64,000 nt of DNA from positions 62,001 to 126,000 of the forward strand of contig CBDCUW010000004.1 of NCBI GenBank assembly GCA_965222745.1, given 5' to 3'. Below the pieces are notes generated by a model, which worked only from the letters and a program-made list of their open reading frames with translations, searched no databases and was not told the origin of the DNA. This stretch comes from CBDCUW01 sp965222745. GTDB lineage: Bacteria > Planctomycetota > Planctomycetia > Pirellulales > Pirellulaceae. The position numbers and the translations under genes are program-made. Shown here one piece after another: positions 17,534 through 26,770 of this stretch (position 1 is the first letter of the stretch; each line of letters opens with the position of its first letter).

Positions 17534-18963
17534 ACCATCCATTTCAACTCACGCGTCGTCAACTTCTTCAATCAGCCGGTGCCGGTTTCGGTAGCCTGGG
17601 ACTCGCGTCGTTGCTAGCCCAAGAAGGCTTGCTTGCCTCCGAAACTGCAGATCCTCTCGCGGCGAAGCGGGCCCACTTTGATGGCAAGGCCAAAGCGGTC
17701 ATCTGGCTGTTTATCAACGGTGGCCCAAGTCACGTTGATACTTGGGACTACAAGCCCAAGTTGGAGAAGATGGATGGCAAAGAGCTCGAGGGGTTCGACA
17801 AGCAAACGGGTTTTTTCGCCAATGCCGTTGGCCCCTTGATGAAGTCTCCATTCCAGTTCACTCCGCGCGGCGAGTGCGGCAAGATGGTCTCGTCGCTGTT
17901 TCCCAAACTGGGCGAGCACGTCGACAAAATGGCTTTCGTTCATTCCGGGCACACCGAGAGCAACAATCATAGCCCGGCGTTGTTCATGATGAATTCGGGC
18001 CAACCTCGGATGGGGCTGCCGTGCGTTGGCTCGTGGGTGACTTACGGGCTTGGCAGCGAAAGTCGTGACCTTCCCGCATTTGTGGTGATGTCCGATCCGC
18101 TCGACCGCGGCCTGCCCAAGGGATCAGCGGCGAACTGGGGCGCCGGTTTCCTACCCAGCGTTTATCAGGGCACGTGGCTAAAACCCAAAGGCGATCCGAT
18201 TGACAATCTCAATCGCCCTTCCCACATGAACGACGTCCAACAACAACGCCAGCTTGCGTTGCTGAAGCGACTCAATCAACAACACAGCGAAAGTCATGCT
18301 GGTGAGTTGGAACTGGAAGCGCGAATCAAGAGCTTTGAACTCGCTTACCGGATGCAGAACGCCGGCCCAGAAGCCTTTGATGTGGACCGTGAACCCGAAT
18401 ACATCAAGAAGCTGTACGGTCTGGGCGAAGAACAATGTGACCACTTTGCCCGTCAATGTTTGACCGCACGTCGAATGGTCGAACGCGGCGTCCGTTTCGT
18501 TCAGATTTATTCTGGCGGGATGGAGAATCAGCGCAGCTGGGATGGGCACAAAGACATTCAAGGCAACCACAGCCAATTCGCCGGCGAAACCGATACTCCC
18601 ATCGCGGGGCTTCTGACCGACTTGCAACAACGCGGGTTGCTGGAGGAGACGCTTGTGATTTGGGGTGGAGAGTTTGGCCGGCTTCCGCTGTCGCAAAAGT
18701 CTCAGAAACCTGGCCGCGATCACAACCCACATTGTTTCACAACGTGGATGGCAGGTGGCGGGACGAAGGGCGGTGTCAGCTACGGCGAGTCCGATGAAAT
18801 CGGTCATCACGCCGCTGTCGACAAGGTGCACGTCAACGACCTCCACGCAACCATCCTGCACCAACTTGGCCTTGACCACGAAGAGCTAACGTACGTCTAC
18901 AACGGGCGACGCTTCCGTCTTACCGATGTTGCCGGAAAGGTAATCCGGCCGATCCTCGGGTGA
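17530..18963 (+). CDS. DUF1501 protein, Tat-exported
   Basis: 477 aa, sulfatase/alkaline-phosphatase-like fold. Twin-arginine leader LTRRQLLQSAGAGFGSLGLA. Family landmarks: AVIWLFINGGPSHVDTWDYKPKL, WVTYGLGSESRDLPAFVVM, GFLPSVYQGTWLKP, TLVIWGGEFGRLP, GRDHNPHCFTTWMAGGG, HATILHQLGLDHEELTY-N-GR-FRLTDV. Overlaps the PSCyt gene by four bases. Predicted metal-dependent hydrolase; substrate unknown. Confidence 0.95.
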   Translation: MNHPFQLTRRQLLQSAGAGFGSLGLASLLAQEGLLASETADPLAAKRAHFDGKAKAVIWLFINGGPSHVDTWDYKPKLEKMDGKELEGFDKQTGFFANAVGPLMKSPFQFTPRGECGKMVSSLFPKLGEHVDKMAFVHSGHTESNNHSPALFMMNSGQPRMGLPCVGSWVTYGLGSESRDLPAFVVMSDPLDRGLPKGSAANWGAGFLPSVYQGTWLKPKGDPIDNLNRPSHMNDVQQQRQLALLKRLNQQHSESHAGELELEARIKSFELAYRMQNAGPEAFDVDREPEYIKKLYGLGEEQCDHFARQCLTARRMVERGVRFVQIYSGGMENQRSWDGHKDIQGNHSQFAGETDTPIAGLLTDLQQRGLLEETLVIWGGEFGRLPLSQKSQKPGRDHNPHCFTTWMAGGGTKGGVSYGESDEIGHHAAVDKVHVNDLHATILHQLGLDHEELTYVYNGRRFRLTDVAGKVIRPILG

Positions 18964-19091
18964 TTCAAGATGGAAACGAAATCGAAGCTTATCGACGTCG
19001 CAATCATGCAGGACGGTTGTCTTCACAACAAGGTCAATGTGAGCTGGTTGCTTAACGCGTTGAACGCAACTATTGAGGGAAGAAACCATCG

Positions 19092-20226
19092 ATGTCGACC
19101 ACCAAGAAGATCCTAGCTGGCCTTTCACTCCTGTTGCTGCCTGCTCAACTGCTGCGCGCCGATGAAGCGAAAGCACGCAACGAGACAAACAAGAAACCAA
19201 ACATCATCCTTGTCATGGCGGACGACCAGGGTTGGGGCGATGTTGGCTACAACGGCCACGCCTTTGTCCAAACTCCAGAATTGGATGCGATGGCCAGTGA
19301 TGGCTTCGTGTTTGATCGCTTCTACGCCGCTGCTCCCGTGTGTTCGCCAACGCGTGCCAGCGTCATGACGGGGCGCAATCCGATACGAACCAAAGTGCCC
19401 AATCACGGGCGATACATGCGTCCCCATGAGCAGACCATCGCCGAATCACTCAAAGAGGCTGGCTATGTCACCGGAATCTTCGGCAAAGTCCATCTGGGTT
19501 CAGGACAACCCGACTCGCCCTGCAACCCGAGCGGCATGGGATTCGACGAATGGGTCATTGGGTTGAATTTTTACGACAACGATCCCTACCTCAGTCGCAA
19601 TGGAAAAATTGAACACCGCCAGGGGAAAGGTTCCGCCCTCGCGATGGATGACGCCCTCGCGTTCCTGAGCAAACACAAGGAAGGCGATCGACCGATGTTC
19701 ATGGTCGTCTGGTTTCCGTCGCCACACGACCCGCATCAGGAAGTGCCCGATGGCCCGTCACTTTACGACGGCAAAAAACTGGCTGGCTACTATCGCGAGA
19801 TCACTCTGCTCAACCAACAACTTGGACGACTTCGCCGCGAACTTCGCAGCATGGACATCGCTGACAACACAATCCTTTCATGACGAACATCGAATCCGCA
19901 AAGACGTCGATGAATTCCCGCAGTTTGCCGAAGACACCTCCCAAGGCCACGCCGCGTGGAACGATTGGCCATGGAAGCTTCATCGCATCAACGGCAAGAA
20001 ATATGAGCTATACAACCTCGCGGACGATCCAATGGAAACGAACGATCGCGCGGGCGACCCTGAACAAAAAGGTCGACTCGATCGCATGCGGAAAGAACTG
20101 GATGCTTGGATGCGCTCGGTGGTCCGCAGCATCAACGGCAAAGACTACGCAAACATCAACACAACCAGCCAAATTCAGCCCACCCAAGCAGACGAGAGTC
20201 GCCTGGCGTTCTACCCGGATCGCTGA
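19092..20226 (+). pseudogene. Sulfatase with internal deletion/frameshift
   Basis: Frame 1 (19092-19883) encodes a normal N-terminal half: signal peptide, NIILVMADDQGWGDVGYNG, formylglycine motif CSPTR, GKVHLG, and ends MDIADNTILS-stop. Directly after, from about 19880 in another frame, a normal sulfatase C-terminus appears (EDTSQGHAAWNDWPWKLHRI, YELYNLADDPMETNDRA, up to about 20226). Relatives would have roughly 100-150 further residues between, including the metal-binding SDNG. So a deletion joined the halves out of frame; neither product should be active. It follows the DUF1501 gene, as an intact sulfatase would in such clusters. Confidence 0.88.
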
Positions 20227-20568
20227 AACCCCAAAAGAAGAGTGTCGGCTGGTCCTGAGTCAGTCGGGCCTCCTTCTTCCGCACCGAAGGTGCAGTCGTT
20301 TGAGAGCGTCCGGCTCAACTGCGAGGGTTGCTTGCAAAAAGCCTGTCGGCCAGTTCTCCGAACTGGCTACGCGATGCGATTTCGGAGAAATCGCCGACGT
20401 CCTGGGTGTTCGTAGCACGACCGTCCCCGAAGAACGAATCCTGGTCGCTTCACCGGCAGAGATCGAAGCGAAAACCCTTCATTGACCAGGATTTTCGTCG
20501 GTACCTCTGTCAAACGCCGTACCAATCAAAACCCGAGAGGTGCACTCATCGGCCGCCCCGATTTCCGT
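20227..20568. other. Intergenic, no supported gene
   Basis: Two overlapping ORFs exist (one ending near 20485, one 20328-20606), but neither has a recognisable motif, a ribosome-binding site or coding-like composition. I see no structured RNA here. Confidence 0.4.
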
Positions 20569-20611
20569 TTGACGTGCCAGTCGGCCATGGTATATTGAGC
20601 CAATAGTATTG
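20569..20611 (+). promoter_or_regulatory. Sigma-70-like promoter and palindromic operator of marR
   Basis: TTGACG (20569-20574), 16-base spacer, TATATT (20591-20596). Just downstream, CAATAGTATTG at 20601-20611 is a perfect 5-1-5 palindrome near the expected transcription start, a common position for MarR-family autoregulation. The MarR start codon is at 20634 after ATGGAGGG. Binding is inferred only. Confidence 0.55.
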
Positions 20612-20633
20612 TGCAAAAGTAAATGGAGGGTTC

Positions 20634-21134
20634 ATGAGCAAGGGCAGGCCGGCAGCAGAGACGGGGGCGACCGATGTCAGCTTTCTGATATTGCGGGCGT
20701 TTTACAATCTTCGCAGTCTGCTTGATCGCTTGCTGGTCGAACACGAGTTGGATCAGTGGGTGCAGGCTGGCATGGGGCCGATTCTTTATGCGCTCTACGA
20801 ACAAGACGATTGCACGATCAGTGACGTCGGCGAACGGGTCAAGCTGGCACCTTCGACCCTGACCAACACGATCAAGCGGATGGAAAAGAATGGTCTGGTC
20901 AAGCTGAGCAGGGATGAGCGTGACCGACGCGCTGTGCGTGTCATGCTCACCCAGCGCGCTTGGCGTCTGGAGAAGAAGATGTGTGCCATGCGCGATGAAG
21001 TTCGTTCCGTATTGCATGCCGAAATGTCCGACCGACAGGTGCAGCAGACAAGGTCGCTGCTGATGCAGATGATCGAGTCGACGGATGTGCACGAGTGGGA
21101 ATCGAAACATCCAAACAAATCAAAAAGTGCGTAA
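20634..21134 (+). CDS. MarR-family transcriptional regulator
   Basis: 166 aa winged-helix regulator: FLILRAFYNLRSLLDRLL N-terminal dimerisation helix, recognition segment SDVGERVKLAPSTLTNTIKR, wing MEKNGLVKLSRDERDRRAVRVMLT, and a C-terminal helix. Good SD (GGAGGG) before the ATG. Stands at the head of a three-gene co-directional group (chimeric cytochrome/DUF1552 gene, PQQ-like gene) and probably regulates itself through the palindrome at 20601-20611. Ligand unknown. Confidence 0.92.
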   Translation: MSKGRPAAETGATDVSFLILRAFYNLRSLLDRLLVEHELDQWVQAGMGPILYALYEQDDCTISDVGERVKLAPSTLTNTIKRMEKNGLVKLSRDERDRRAVRVMLTQRAWRLEKKMCAMRDEVRSVLHAEMSDRQVQQTRSLLMQMIESTDVHEWESKHPNKSKSA

Positions 21135-21168
21135 CCGAGAGCGATCACGGTGAAGTAGCGAGGCAACC

Positions 21169-22434
21169 ATGATCAGACACATTTCTTTTCTGACTTGCTT
21201 CCTGCTCGCGACGGCATGCCATCACAGTGCATCTGCCGACGATTCATTCGACTCAACGATCGTCCCCTTCCTGAAGCAACACTGTGTGCGGTGTCACGGG
21301 CCCAAAAATTCGGAGGCTCGTTTGAGCCTTCACAAAATGACATCGAAAATCGGCCCGTCGGAAACCAAAATTTGGGAGGCGGTGTTGACGCAACTGGTTG
21401 ACGGCACGATGCCGCCGGAAGATCAGCAACAACCGGGCCGGGACGATGCAACGCCGGTCATTCGCTGGATACGTGAAACACTGAGCAGCGCCGCGGCTGG
21501 ACTACCGGCTCAGGAGATGATTTATCCGGAGAACGGCAACCACGTGCCGCATGAGCTGTTGTTTGCCACTGACAGTCAGGCGGTGCCTGCCACACACGCA
21601 CGCATCTGGCGGGTACGTCCGTCGATCTATGAAACGTTCATCGAACATGCGTCGCGAGAACATTTTCATCATCCTTTCCGGCGCGAGAGCCTCTATTCCA
21701 CTCCTTGGGGAATCGAAGGCAACGGCTTCAAGGATTACTCGGCGCTTTACTGGATCGGAGAAGCGGAAACCGAGTTGCTGATCAGCAACGCGATGCGGGC
21801 GGCCGAGATGATGAGCCGCAAACGGGAGCAGCTTCGTGGTCACCTGCCGCCACGAACAGACAAGTTCACTTCGACAAACGAGAAGGAACGCCTCCAAACG
21901 CAGTTTGAACTGGCCGCGACGTCGCTGATCGCTGGTCTGACCAACGTGGTCACGATCTGTTCGGGACTGTGCAATCCGAACGGCAACATGCGAGGCATGG
22001 GCGTGAACATCGGCTTGCATCAGGTCGGCCATCGGGAAGGGGAAGGTGATCGCGACTACCGCCAGCTGTACACGCTGCTGCGAAAACAACACCTGGAGTT
22101 CATCGCCGGTCTAGTCAAGCGACTGGAAGCGGTACCGGAAGGGGCCGGAACGATGATGGACAACACCGTCATCGTTTACACGTCCGATGCGGCCGAAACC
22201 CATCACTCCACCGGCAACGAATGGCCGTTTGTGCTCGTTGGCAATCTCGGTGGACGACTTCGCTGCGAAAGATTCATCGAGTATCCCGCGTTCGGAGATC
22301 ACGGAAATCGCTCGATCAATGCTCTGTATTGTTCCCTACTGCATGCGGCGGGCAAACCGCGCGAACACTTCAATCTGGAAGGAACCACGAAGGAAGTCGA
22401 CAAGCCCGGTCCGTTGGGTGAAATCCTTTCATGA
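21169..22434 (+). CDS. PSCyt1 (DUF1592-system N-terminus) fused in frame to DUF1552 C-terminus
   Basis: 421 aa, signal peptide then CVRCHGP (39-45) and SLHKM, DGTMPPEDQQQP as in PSCyt1 domains of DUF1592-type proteins, continuing IWRVRPSIYETF and GFKDYSALYWIGEAETELLI. From about residue 225 the sequence switches to the C-terminal half of DUF1552 (KERLQTQFELAATSLIAG, LTNVVTICSG, DNTVIVYTSDAAETHHSTGN, GDHGNRSINALYCSLLHAAG). Normally these are two adjacent genes of about 800 and 450 aa; here the DUF1587/1592/1588/1585 core and the DUF1552 N-terminus are missing. Best read as an in-frame deletion fusion; it may still be expressed, since its stop overlaps the next start (ATGA). Confidence 0.8.
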   Translation: MIRHISFLTCFLLATACHHSASADDSFDSTIVPFLKQHCVRCHGPKNSEARLSLHKMTSKIGPSETKIWEAVLTQLVDGTMPPEDQQQPGRDDATPVIRWIRETLSSAAAGLPAQEMIYPENGNHVPHELLFATDSQAVPATHARIWRVRPSIYETFIEHASREHFHHPFRRESLYSTPWGIEGNGFKDYSALYWIGEAETELLISNAMRAAEMMSRKREQLRGHLPPRTDKFTSTNEKERLQTQFELAATSLIAGLTNVVTICSGLCNPNGNMRGMGVNIGLHQVGHREGEGDRDYRQLYTLLRKQHLEFIAGLVKRLEAVPEGAGTMMDNTVIVYTSDAAETHHSTGNEWPFVLVGNLGGRLRCERFIEYPAFGDHGNRSINALYCSLLHAAGKPREHFNLEGTTKEVDKPGPLGEILS

Positions 22435-23819
22435 AATCAAACATGACCTCCCACCCCAAGCGAAACGTCTACCGAAGCGCCGATGGGTGCGGTCTCTCTC
22501 GGTGGGCCCTGTACTTCAGCGGCTTCCTCTTTTCCTGCCACTGCGCTACCGCGGAGGATTGGCCGCAGTGGCGAGGCCCCAACCAAGATGGCGTTTCGCT
22601 TGAACGCAACTGGTCACACGACTGGGACGACGCTGGCCCCAAACGGCTTTGGGAATTCAACGTCGGTAGCGGCAATAGCGCCGTCTCGGTCGTCGGCCGG
22701 CGGCTGTACACGATTGGAACCAGCGGCCAGGCGGATGAAACCGACACGGTGTACTGCCTTGACACCGATTCGGGCAAAGTCGTCTGGAAACACTCGTACG
22801 CTCGACCGCCGCGAAAGGAAAAAACCGCAACGCGTCGCGCGGGCACCAACACGACTCCGACGGTTCATCAAGGCAAGGTCTATACCTACAGCGGCGATGC
22901 CCAGCTCTTTTGCTTCGACGCCCAGGAAGGCTCGATCCTGTGGAGCCGCGAGTTGATGAAGGAGCTGGATGTTCGGCATCCGCAGTACGATCACAACTCG
23001 TCGCCAGTTATCGTCGATGACCTGGTCATCGTGCTGGCTCGGCTTCCCGATGCGTCCATCATTGCGCTGCACAAAGAGACGGGGAAAGAGATTTGGCGAG
23101 CGTTCCACGAAACGCGCCGCGGGGGACTGGGGGGATTCTGGTCGACACCGGTTTATCGCAACGTCGACGGAAAGCCCTGCCTGGTTTACCTGCCTGGGCT
23201 GTCGGTCGTGGGACTCGATCCCAAGACAGGTCAAACGCAGTGGAAATACGACTTCATCAAACAGGGGATCGAAAACGCACAGCGGGGAGCCGTCGCGGCG
23301 TCGCCGATCGTGGTTGGCAACCGAGTTTTCTTTCCTTTTCATCCCGATCACGGCCGCGGATTCTCGGCCTGCATTGAAATCAACAATGCAACAGTGAAGG
23401 AGCTTTGGAAATCGATGCAACTGGCACACTGGTGGCACAGTCCGGTCGTATGGCGCGACTGTGTCATCGCTCTCGATCAGGGTCCCGCCGCTGAAGGGAG
23501 CAAGGCTGGAGCTTTGTATTGCTACGACATCGCGTCCGGCAAACAGAAGTGGTCGACCTACGAGATCGGAGCCAGGAGTCGCGGCACCTTGGCAAAAGGA
23601 GCGAAGCTGATGATTGCTGGCGACCGGTTGATCGTCTTCAACGACTCCGGCAGCCTGATCGTTGCAGAACTGACCGACGAGGGGCCGAAACTGCTTGCCA
23701 TGACCAAGCCGTTCCGTCGGCTCGGCAAAGACTGGACCGTTCCCGTATTGGCCAACGGCAAACTCTATTGCCGGAGCGGTCGAGAACGAAAACTGGCCTG
23801 CTTTGATGTCTCAAAGTGA
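22431..23819 (+). CDS. PQQ-like beta-propeller protein, secreted
   Basis: 462 aa. Signal sequence ending near residue 41 (FLFSCHCATAED) followed by WPQWRGPNQDGVS, the usual start of planctomycete PQQ-like proteins, and at least six propeller blades with G-x-x-x-W signatures (DSGKVVWKH, QEGSILWSR, ETGKEIWRA, KTGQTQWKY, ATVKELWKS, ASGKQKWST). No quinoprotein active-site Cys pair is visible, so it is probably a structural or sugar-binding propeller. Coupled by ATGA to the chimeric gene; its 3' end overlaps the convergent metallophosphoesterase by 9 bases. Confidence 0.92.
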   Translation: MKSNMTSHPKRNVYRSADGCGLSRWALYFSGFLFSCHCATAEDWPQWRGPNQDGVSLERNWSHDWDDAGPKRLWEFNVGSGNSAVSVVGRRLYTIGTSGQADETDTVYCLDTDSGKVVWKHSYARPPRKEKTATRRAGTNTTPTVHQGKVYTYSGDAQLFCFDAQEGSILWSRELMKELDVRHPQYDHNSSPVIVDDLVIVLARLPDASIIALHKETGKEIWRAFHETRRGGLGGFWSTPVYRNVDGKPCLVYLPGLSVVGLDPKTGQTQWKYDFIKQGIENAQRGAVAASPIVVGNRVFFPFHPDHGRGFSACIEINNATVKELWKSMQLAHWWHSPVVWRDCVIALDQGPAAEGSKAGALYCYDIASGKQKWSTYEIGARSRGTLAKGAKLMIAGDRLIVFNDSGSLIVAELTDEGPKLLAMTKPFRRLGKDWTVPVLANGKLYCRSGRERKLACFDVSK

Positions 23820-25412
23820 AGGCCGCGCGGCCGAATTGGCGGCCTGGGGCCGATGTCGCTTGATGGTCAACGGGCCTTGCTGAATGTAAGGATGATCCTT
23901 CTTCATCTTGGCGTAGTGAAGCCAACCGTTGGCCGTGTGAATTTTCTCAGCGTCCTTTGTCTCGTAGGCGAAAAATAGCGGCTTTTGGTGGACGACGATG
24001 CGATCCGGGTAAACGTCGAAGCTGCACCATCCGGTGGAACCCCCTTTCACCAATGCCGTGCCTCCCAGTGTCAGGTAATGCGTTTCCTCTTCGCGAGCGT
24101 GCCACAACGCGCGATGATAGTGGCCGCTGAGACTGAGCAACACTTTGTGCCGCTTCATCAACTCTCGTAGTCGCTCGCGGCCCTTGCCGATCTGATTGTA
24201 CTTGCCTTGACCACGCTCGTTGTTCTGCCAAGGTGAGACATGCAGAGCGATGACGATTTCTTCTCCCCCTTTTTCGGCGGCAATGAACTCGGATTCGATC
24301 CAGTCGAGTTGTTTCTCGCTCATCCCAACATGGTTACCTTCGGCGTCAATGATGACGAAACGAACACCCCCGTGAACGACGGAATAATGCAGGTCGCGAT
24401 AAAAGTACCGCAAAAACAATTCGGGGATCTCGTGGTTTCCACGCACATAGTGGTAGGGCTTGTCAAATCCCTTGACCAATTTCTTCATCGCTTCGTATGC
24501 ATCGAAGTCTGTTTTGACATGCACCATGTCGCCCAGCATCAATGTCAGATCCGCACCTGCGCGATTGATCTGTTGCGTCGCGTGGGCGAACCTTGCTTTG
24601 TCGGTTTCGATCGAAGTAAAACCGAGCTGCGGATCGCCGATCGCCGCAAAACGAAAGATCAAATCATCTTCGGGCGCCGGCAGCAGTGCAGGATCCATGA
24701 AACCTTCGGGCGCGTCGCGACTGACGGTCAAATTGTCGATCACAGCCGGATCGTTAGCAGTTCCCGCGATGCCAACGTGCAGTTGTGTCAGCGGTGCTTG
24801 GCTTGCGACGGGAAGTTCTTCGCCAAGCGTCTGATCATCGGCCCAACAGGCATAGGTTCCACGGTGAAAATCGAGACGAGCGGTCAACGTATGCCAGCCG
24901 CGGTCGATAGGTGTCTTGGTGTACAGCCGCCAGTAAGCACGGGTAAAGATCGAGTGCCAACGCAACTGTTCCACTTCTGAATCTTTCGCCCTGAAGGGCG
25001 CGGCCGCGATTCGAGCAATGACCTGATTCGGCTTCTCGCCACGCATGTCGAAGAACAGTCCGCCCTGCCACTTTTCCGGAAACTTGACCGCGCACTGAAC
25101 CCAGACAACACCATCGGAGACGGGCTTTGGTAGTTGTCTTCTTAGACCCCAGTTGTCGGTCCGGTAGGACTCGGTATGCGAAATCGCCAGACCGGTTGAC
25201 CCATCCAATCCCACCGACTCACGCAGCAAAGCGATCGGCTTCGAATCACCTCGAAAACCCTCCAAGCCCCTCCAACTGGCGTCTTGCAGAACGGAACTAC
25301 CCGGCTCCGAAGAGTCAAACGTGTCAAAAAGAAGGGGTTCCTCGGCGATCAAGGTGGTAAAAGAAAACCCGACCAGCATCGCCAGCCATACGAAAACAGG
25401 TCGCAACGCCAT
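23811..25412 (-). CDS. Secreted metallophosphoesterase with N-terminal lectin-like domain
   Basis: 533 aa. Signal peptide (VFVWLAMLVGFSFTTLIAEE); residues about 28-210 form a polysaccharide-lyase/LamG-like beta-sandwich (LLFDTFDSSEPGS, VQCAVKFPEKWQGGLFFDMRG, DRGWHTLTARLDFHRG); then a calcineurin-like phosphoesterase domain with FAAIGDPQLG, LMLGDMVH, YVRGNHE, IALHVSPW and SGHYHRALW metal ligands. Lies 24 bases downstream of the thioredoxin-like gene on the same strand, so probably co-transcribed. Substrate unknown; extracytoplasmic phosphate ester. Confidence 0.92.
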   Translation of the reverse strand: MALRPVFVWLAMLVGFSFTTLIAEEPLLFDTFDSSEPGSSVLQDASWRGLEGFRGDSKPIALLRESVGLDGSTGLAISHTESYRTDNWGLRRQLPKPVSDGVVWVQCAVKFPEKWQGGLFFDMRGEKPNQVIARIAAAPFRAKDSEVEQLRWHSIFTRAYWRLYTKTPIDRGWHTLTARLDFHRGTYACWADDQTLGEELPVASQAPLTQLHVGIAGTANDPAVIDNLTVSRDAPEGFMDPALLPAPEDDLIFRFAAIGDPQLGFTSIETDKARFAHATQQINRAGADLTLMLGDMVHVKTDFDAYEAMKKLVKGFDKPYHYVRGNHEIPELFLRYFYRDLHYSVVHGGVRFVIIDAEGNHVGMSEKQLDWIESEFIAAEKGGEEIVIALHVSPWQNNERGQGKYNQIGKGRERLRELMKRHKVLLSLSGHYHRALWHAREEETHYLTLGGTALVKGGSTGWCSFDVYPDRIVVHQKPLFFAYETKDAEKIHTANGWLHYAKMKKDHPYIQQGPLTIKRHRPQAANSAARPSL

Positions 25413-25436
25413 TTCATCAACTCGCCTTTGGGAAAC

Positions 25437-26603
25437 TCACTGCGCTTTCAAATAAGCTTGATCTTCGTCGCTGAGCATCGAAATATCGACGACGATCTTT
25501 TTTCCGTCCTGTTTCTGCAGCTGCACTTTGCCGGCAGCCTGTTGCAGGTATTTTGCGGTGACTGAAAAGTTGCCGTTCCGCGCCGTCCACTTGCGAAACG
25601 CTGCGGTCGGTTCGGGCGTCTCCGATTTGGTTTGCAAGATTTTGGCTTCCGGCTGAATCTCCGCCAGTTCCGCTCGTGCCATTTCGTCGACGCGCGTGCC
25701 CGGAAAGCGGCGAATGACGGACGTGTACGCCGCCGGAGCACGGCTGCGAAGCCGCGGATTGGCCGACGACGCCATCAGGCGAGCCTTCACCAGACTGTCG
25801 GCTTGACTGAGCGTTTCCGCATAGTCCGATTGTTTCTTCAAGTTGCGTGTCAACGTACTGGCTTTGGACTTCAGCTTGGGGAACAGCTTGTAGGACGCCT
25901 CCGCTTCGTAGATCGCGATGACGTCGTCCAAAGGATCGGTGTCTTCGGTCGTCACCGACAGCTTTGTTTCCGCATCTTCCACTTGTGCCTCGATCGCCGA
26001 CAGGAGTTGCTGATAAAGCTGGCCAGCAGTGATCGCCGGTTCTGCGAAGCTGCCCAGGTCATCGGGCGAACCGAATTTGGTGACCGCAAACAGTGCAGCG
26101 GCCGCGCCCAAATGATTCCCTTGATCGAGCATCGATTTTGCGCCGCTCACCGCGTTTTTCAACAACGCTACGTCGGCGTCACTGAACGGCCGACCAGCTT
26201 GTTGAAGCGTCGCCTGCATCATTTGCGGAAGCTTGTCACCCGAGAGCGAACCGACCGAGGCGTACAGCTTTTCGCCGTCGGCACGAATCACATAAAGCCT
26301 GGGGATGCCGTTGCCGTCGACCGGGTACATCCGCGTCCACTTACGCCACTGCGGATTGTTATCGGTGACAATTTTGAGCGGAACAAACTGTCCCGCGAAC
26401 CGCGCTAGCGACCGGTCGTTTTCCAACCGGTCCAGCAACGCCGCACACGGCGGTCACGTTTCCTGGCCAGCCATGGCAAAAATGGGCCGGCCCGTTTGGG
26501 ACGAAAGCTCCAATGCCTCATCCACCGTGGGCAGCTTGATTTGAGCTGGGACATCGGGCGCAACCAACAGCCCGATGGCAATGAAACCGAATGATCGAAG
26601 CAT
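25437..26603 (-). CDS. Thioredoxin-like/SHD1 protein with in-frame TGA at CxxC: candidate selenoprotein
   Basis: Conventional calling would start at TTG 26438, but the frame continues upstream through a single TGA (26454-26456) to ATG 26603, which has an AGGA ribosome-binding site 8-9 bases upstream and a signal peptide (MLRSFGFIAIGLLVAPDVPA). Residues 41-53 read IFAMAGQET-U-PPC: the TGA is codon 50 and stands exactly at the first Cys of a CPPC thioredoxin motif, followed by the fold's usual FVPLKIVTDN, GIPRLYVIRADG. The C-terminus (about 325-388) is an SHD1 domain (WTARNGNFSVTAKYLQQ). 388 residues in all. Sec is favoured by the UxxC context and a SECIS-like hairpin; a nonsense mutation or sequencing error is the alternative. 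Exported, probably redox role; upstream of and likely co-transcribed with the metallophosphoesterase. Confidence 0.7.
26410..26432 (-). promoter_or_regulatory. Bacterial SECIS-like hairpin downstream of TGA codon 50
   Basis: On the minus strand GACCGGT (26432-26426) and ACCGGTC (26416-26410) form a perfect 7-bp stem around the 9-base loop TGGAAAACG. The loop starts 28 bases after the TGA and has G at its second position, which fits the published bacterial SECIS consensus (stem of 4-16 bp, loop of 3-14 bases with an early G, 16-37 bases from the UGA). GCT/AGC can add 3 bp below an internal loop. A second hairpin (CGCCG/CGGCG, 26452-26439) directly follows the TGA and could compete. Confidence 0.5.
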
Positions 26604-26770
26604 CGTTTGTTCCTGACAAGACCAATGGACGTTCGACGGTTATTCTAGCAGGAATGGGCCATGACTGAACTGTCAGAGTGTTTTCCGATTCCACCGTAGG
26701 CCGGCCAGTTCCCAACCCGGCCAGTTCCTGGATCGCCGACTTGGGACAAGCCGGCCTACAGAGAACTGGC

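Noticed and set aside
19880..20485. A 201-codon ORF overlapping the broken sulfatase
   Set aside because: It is out of frame with the clear sulfatase C-terminus in 19890-20226, and its own sequence is Arg/Ser/Thr-rich noise.
25437..26438. Shorter thioredoxin-like/SHD1 gene starting at TTG 26438
   Set aside because: It would begin inside the thioredoxin fold after the redox motif, with no ribosome-binding site and no signal peptide; the upstream extension has all three.
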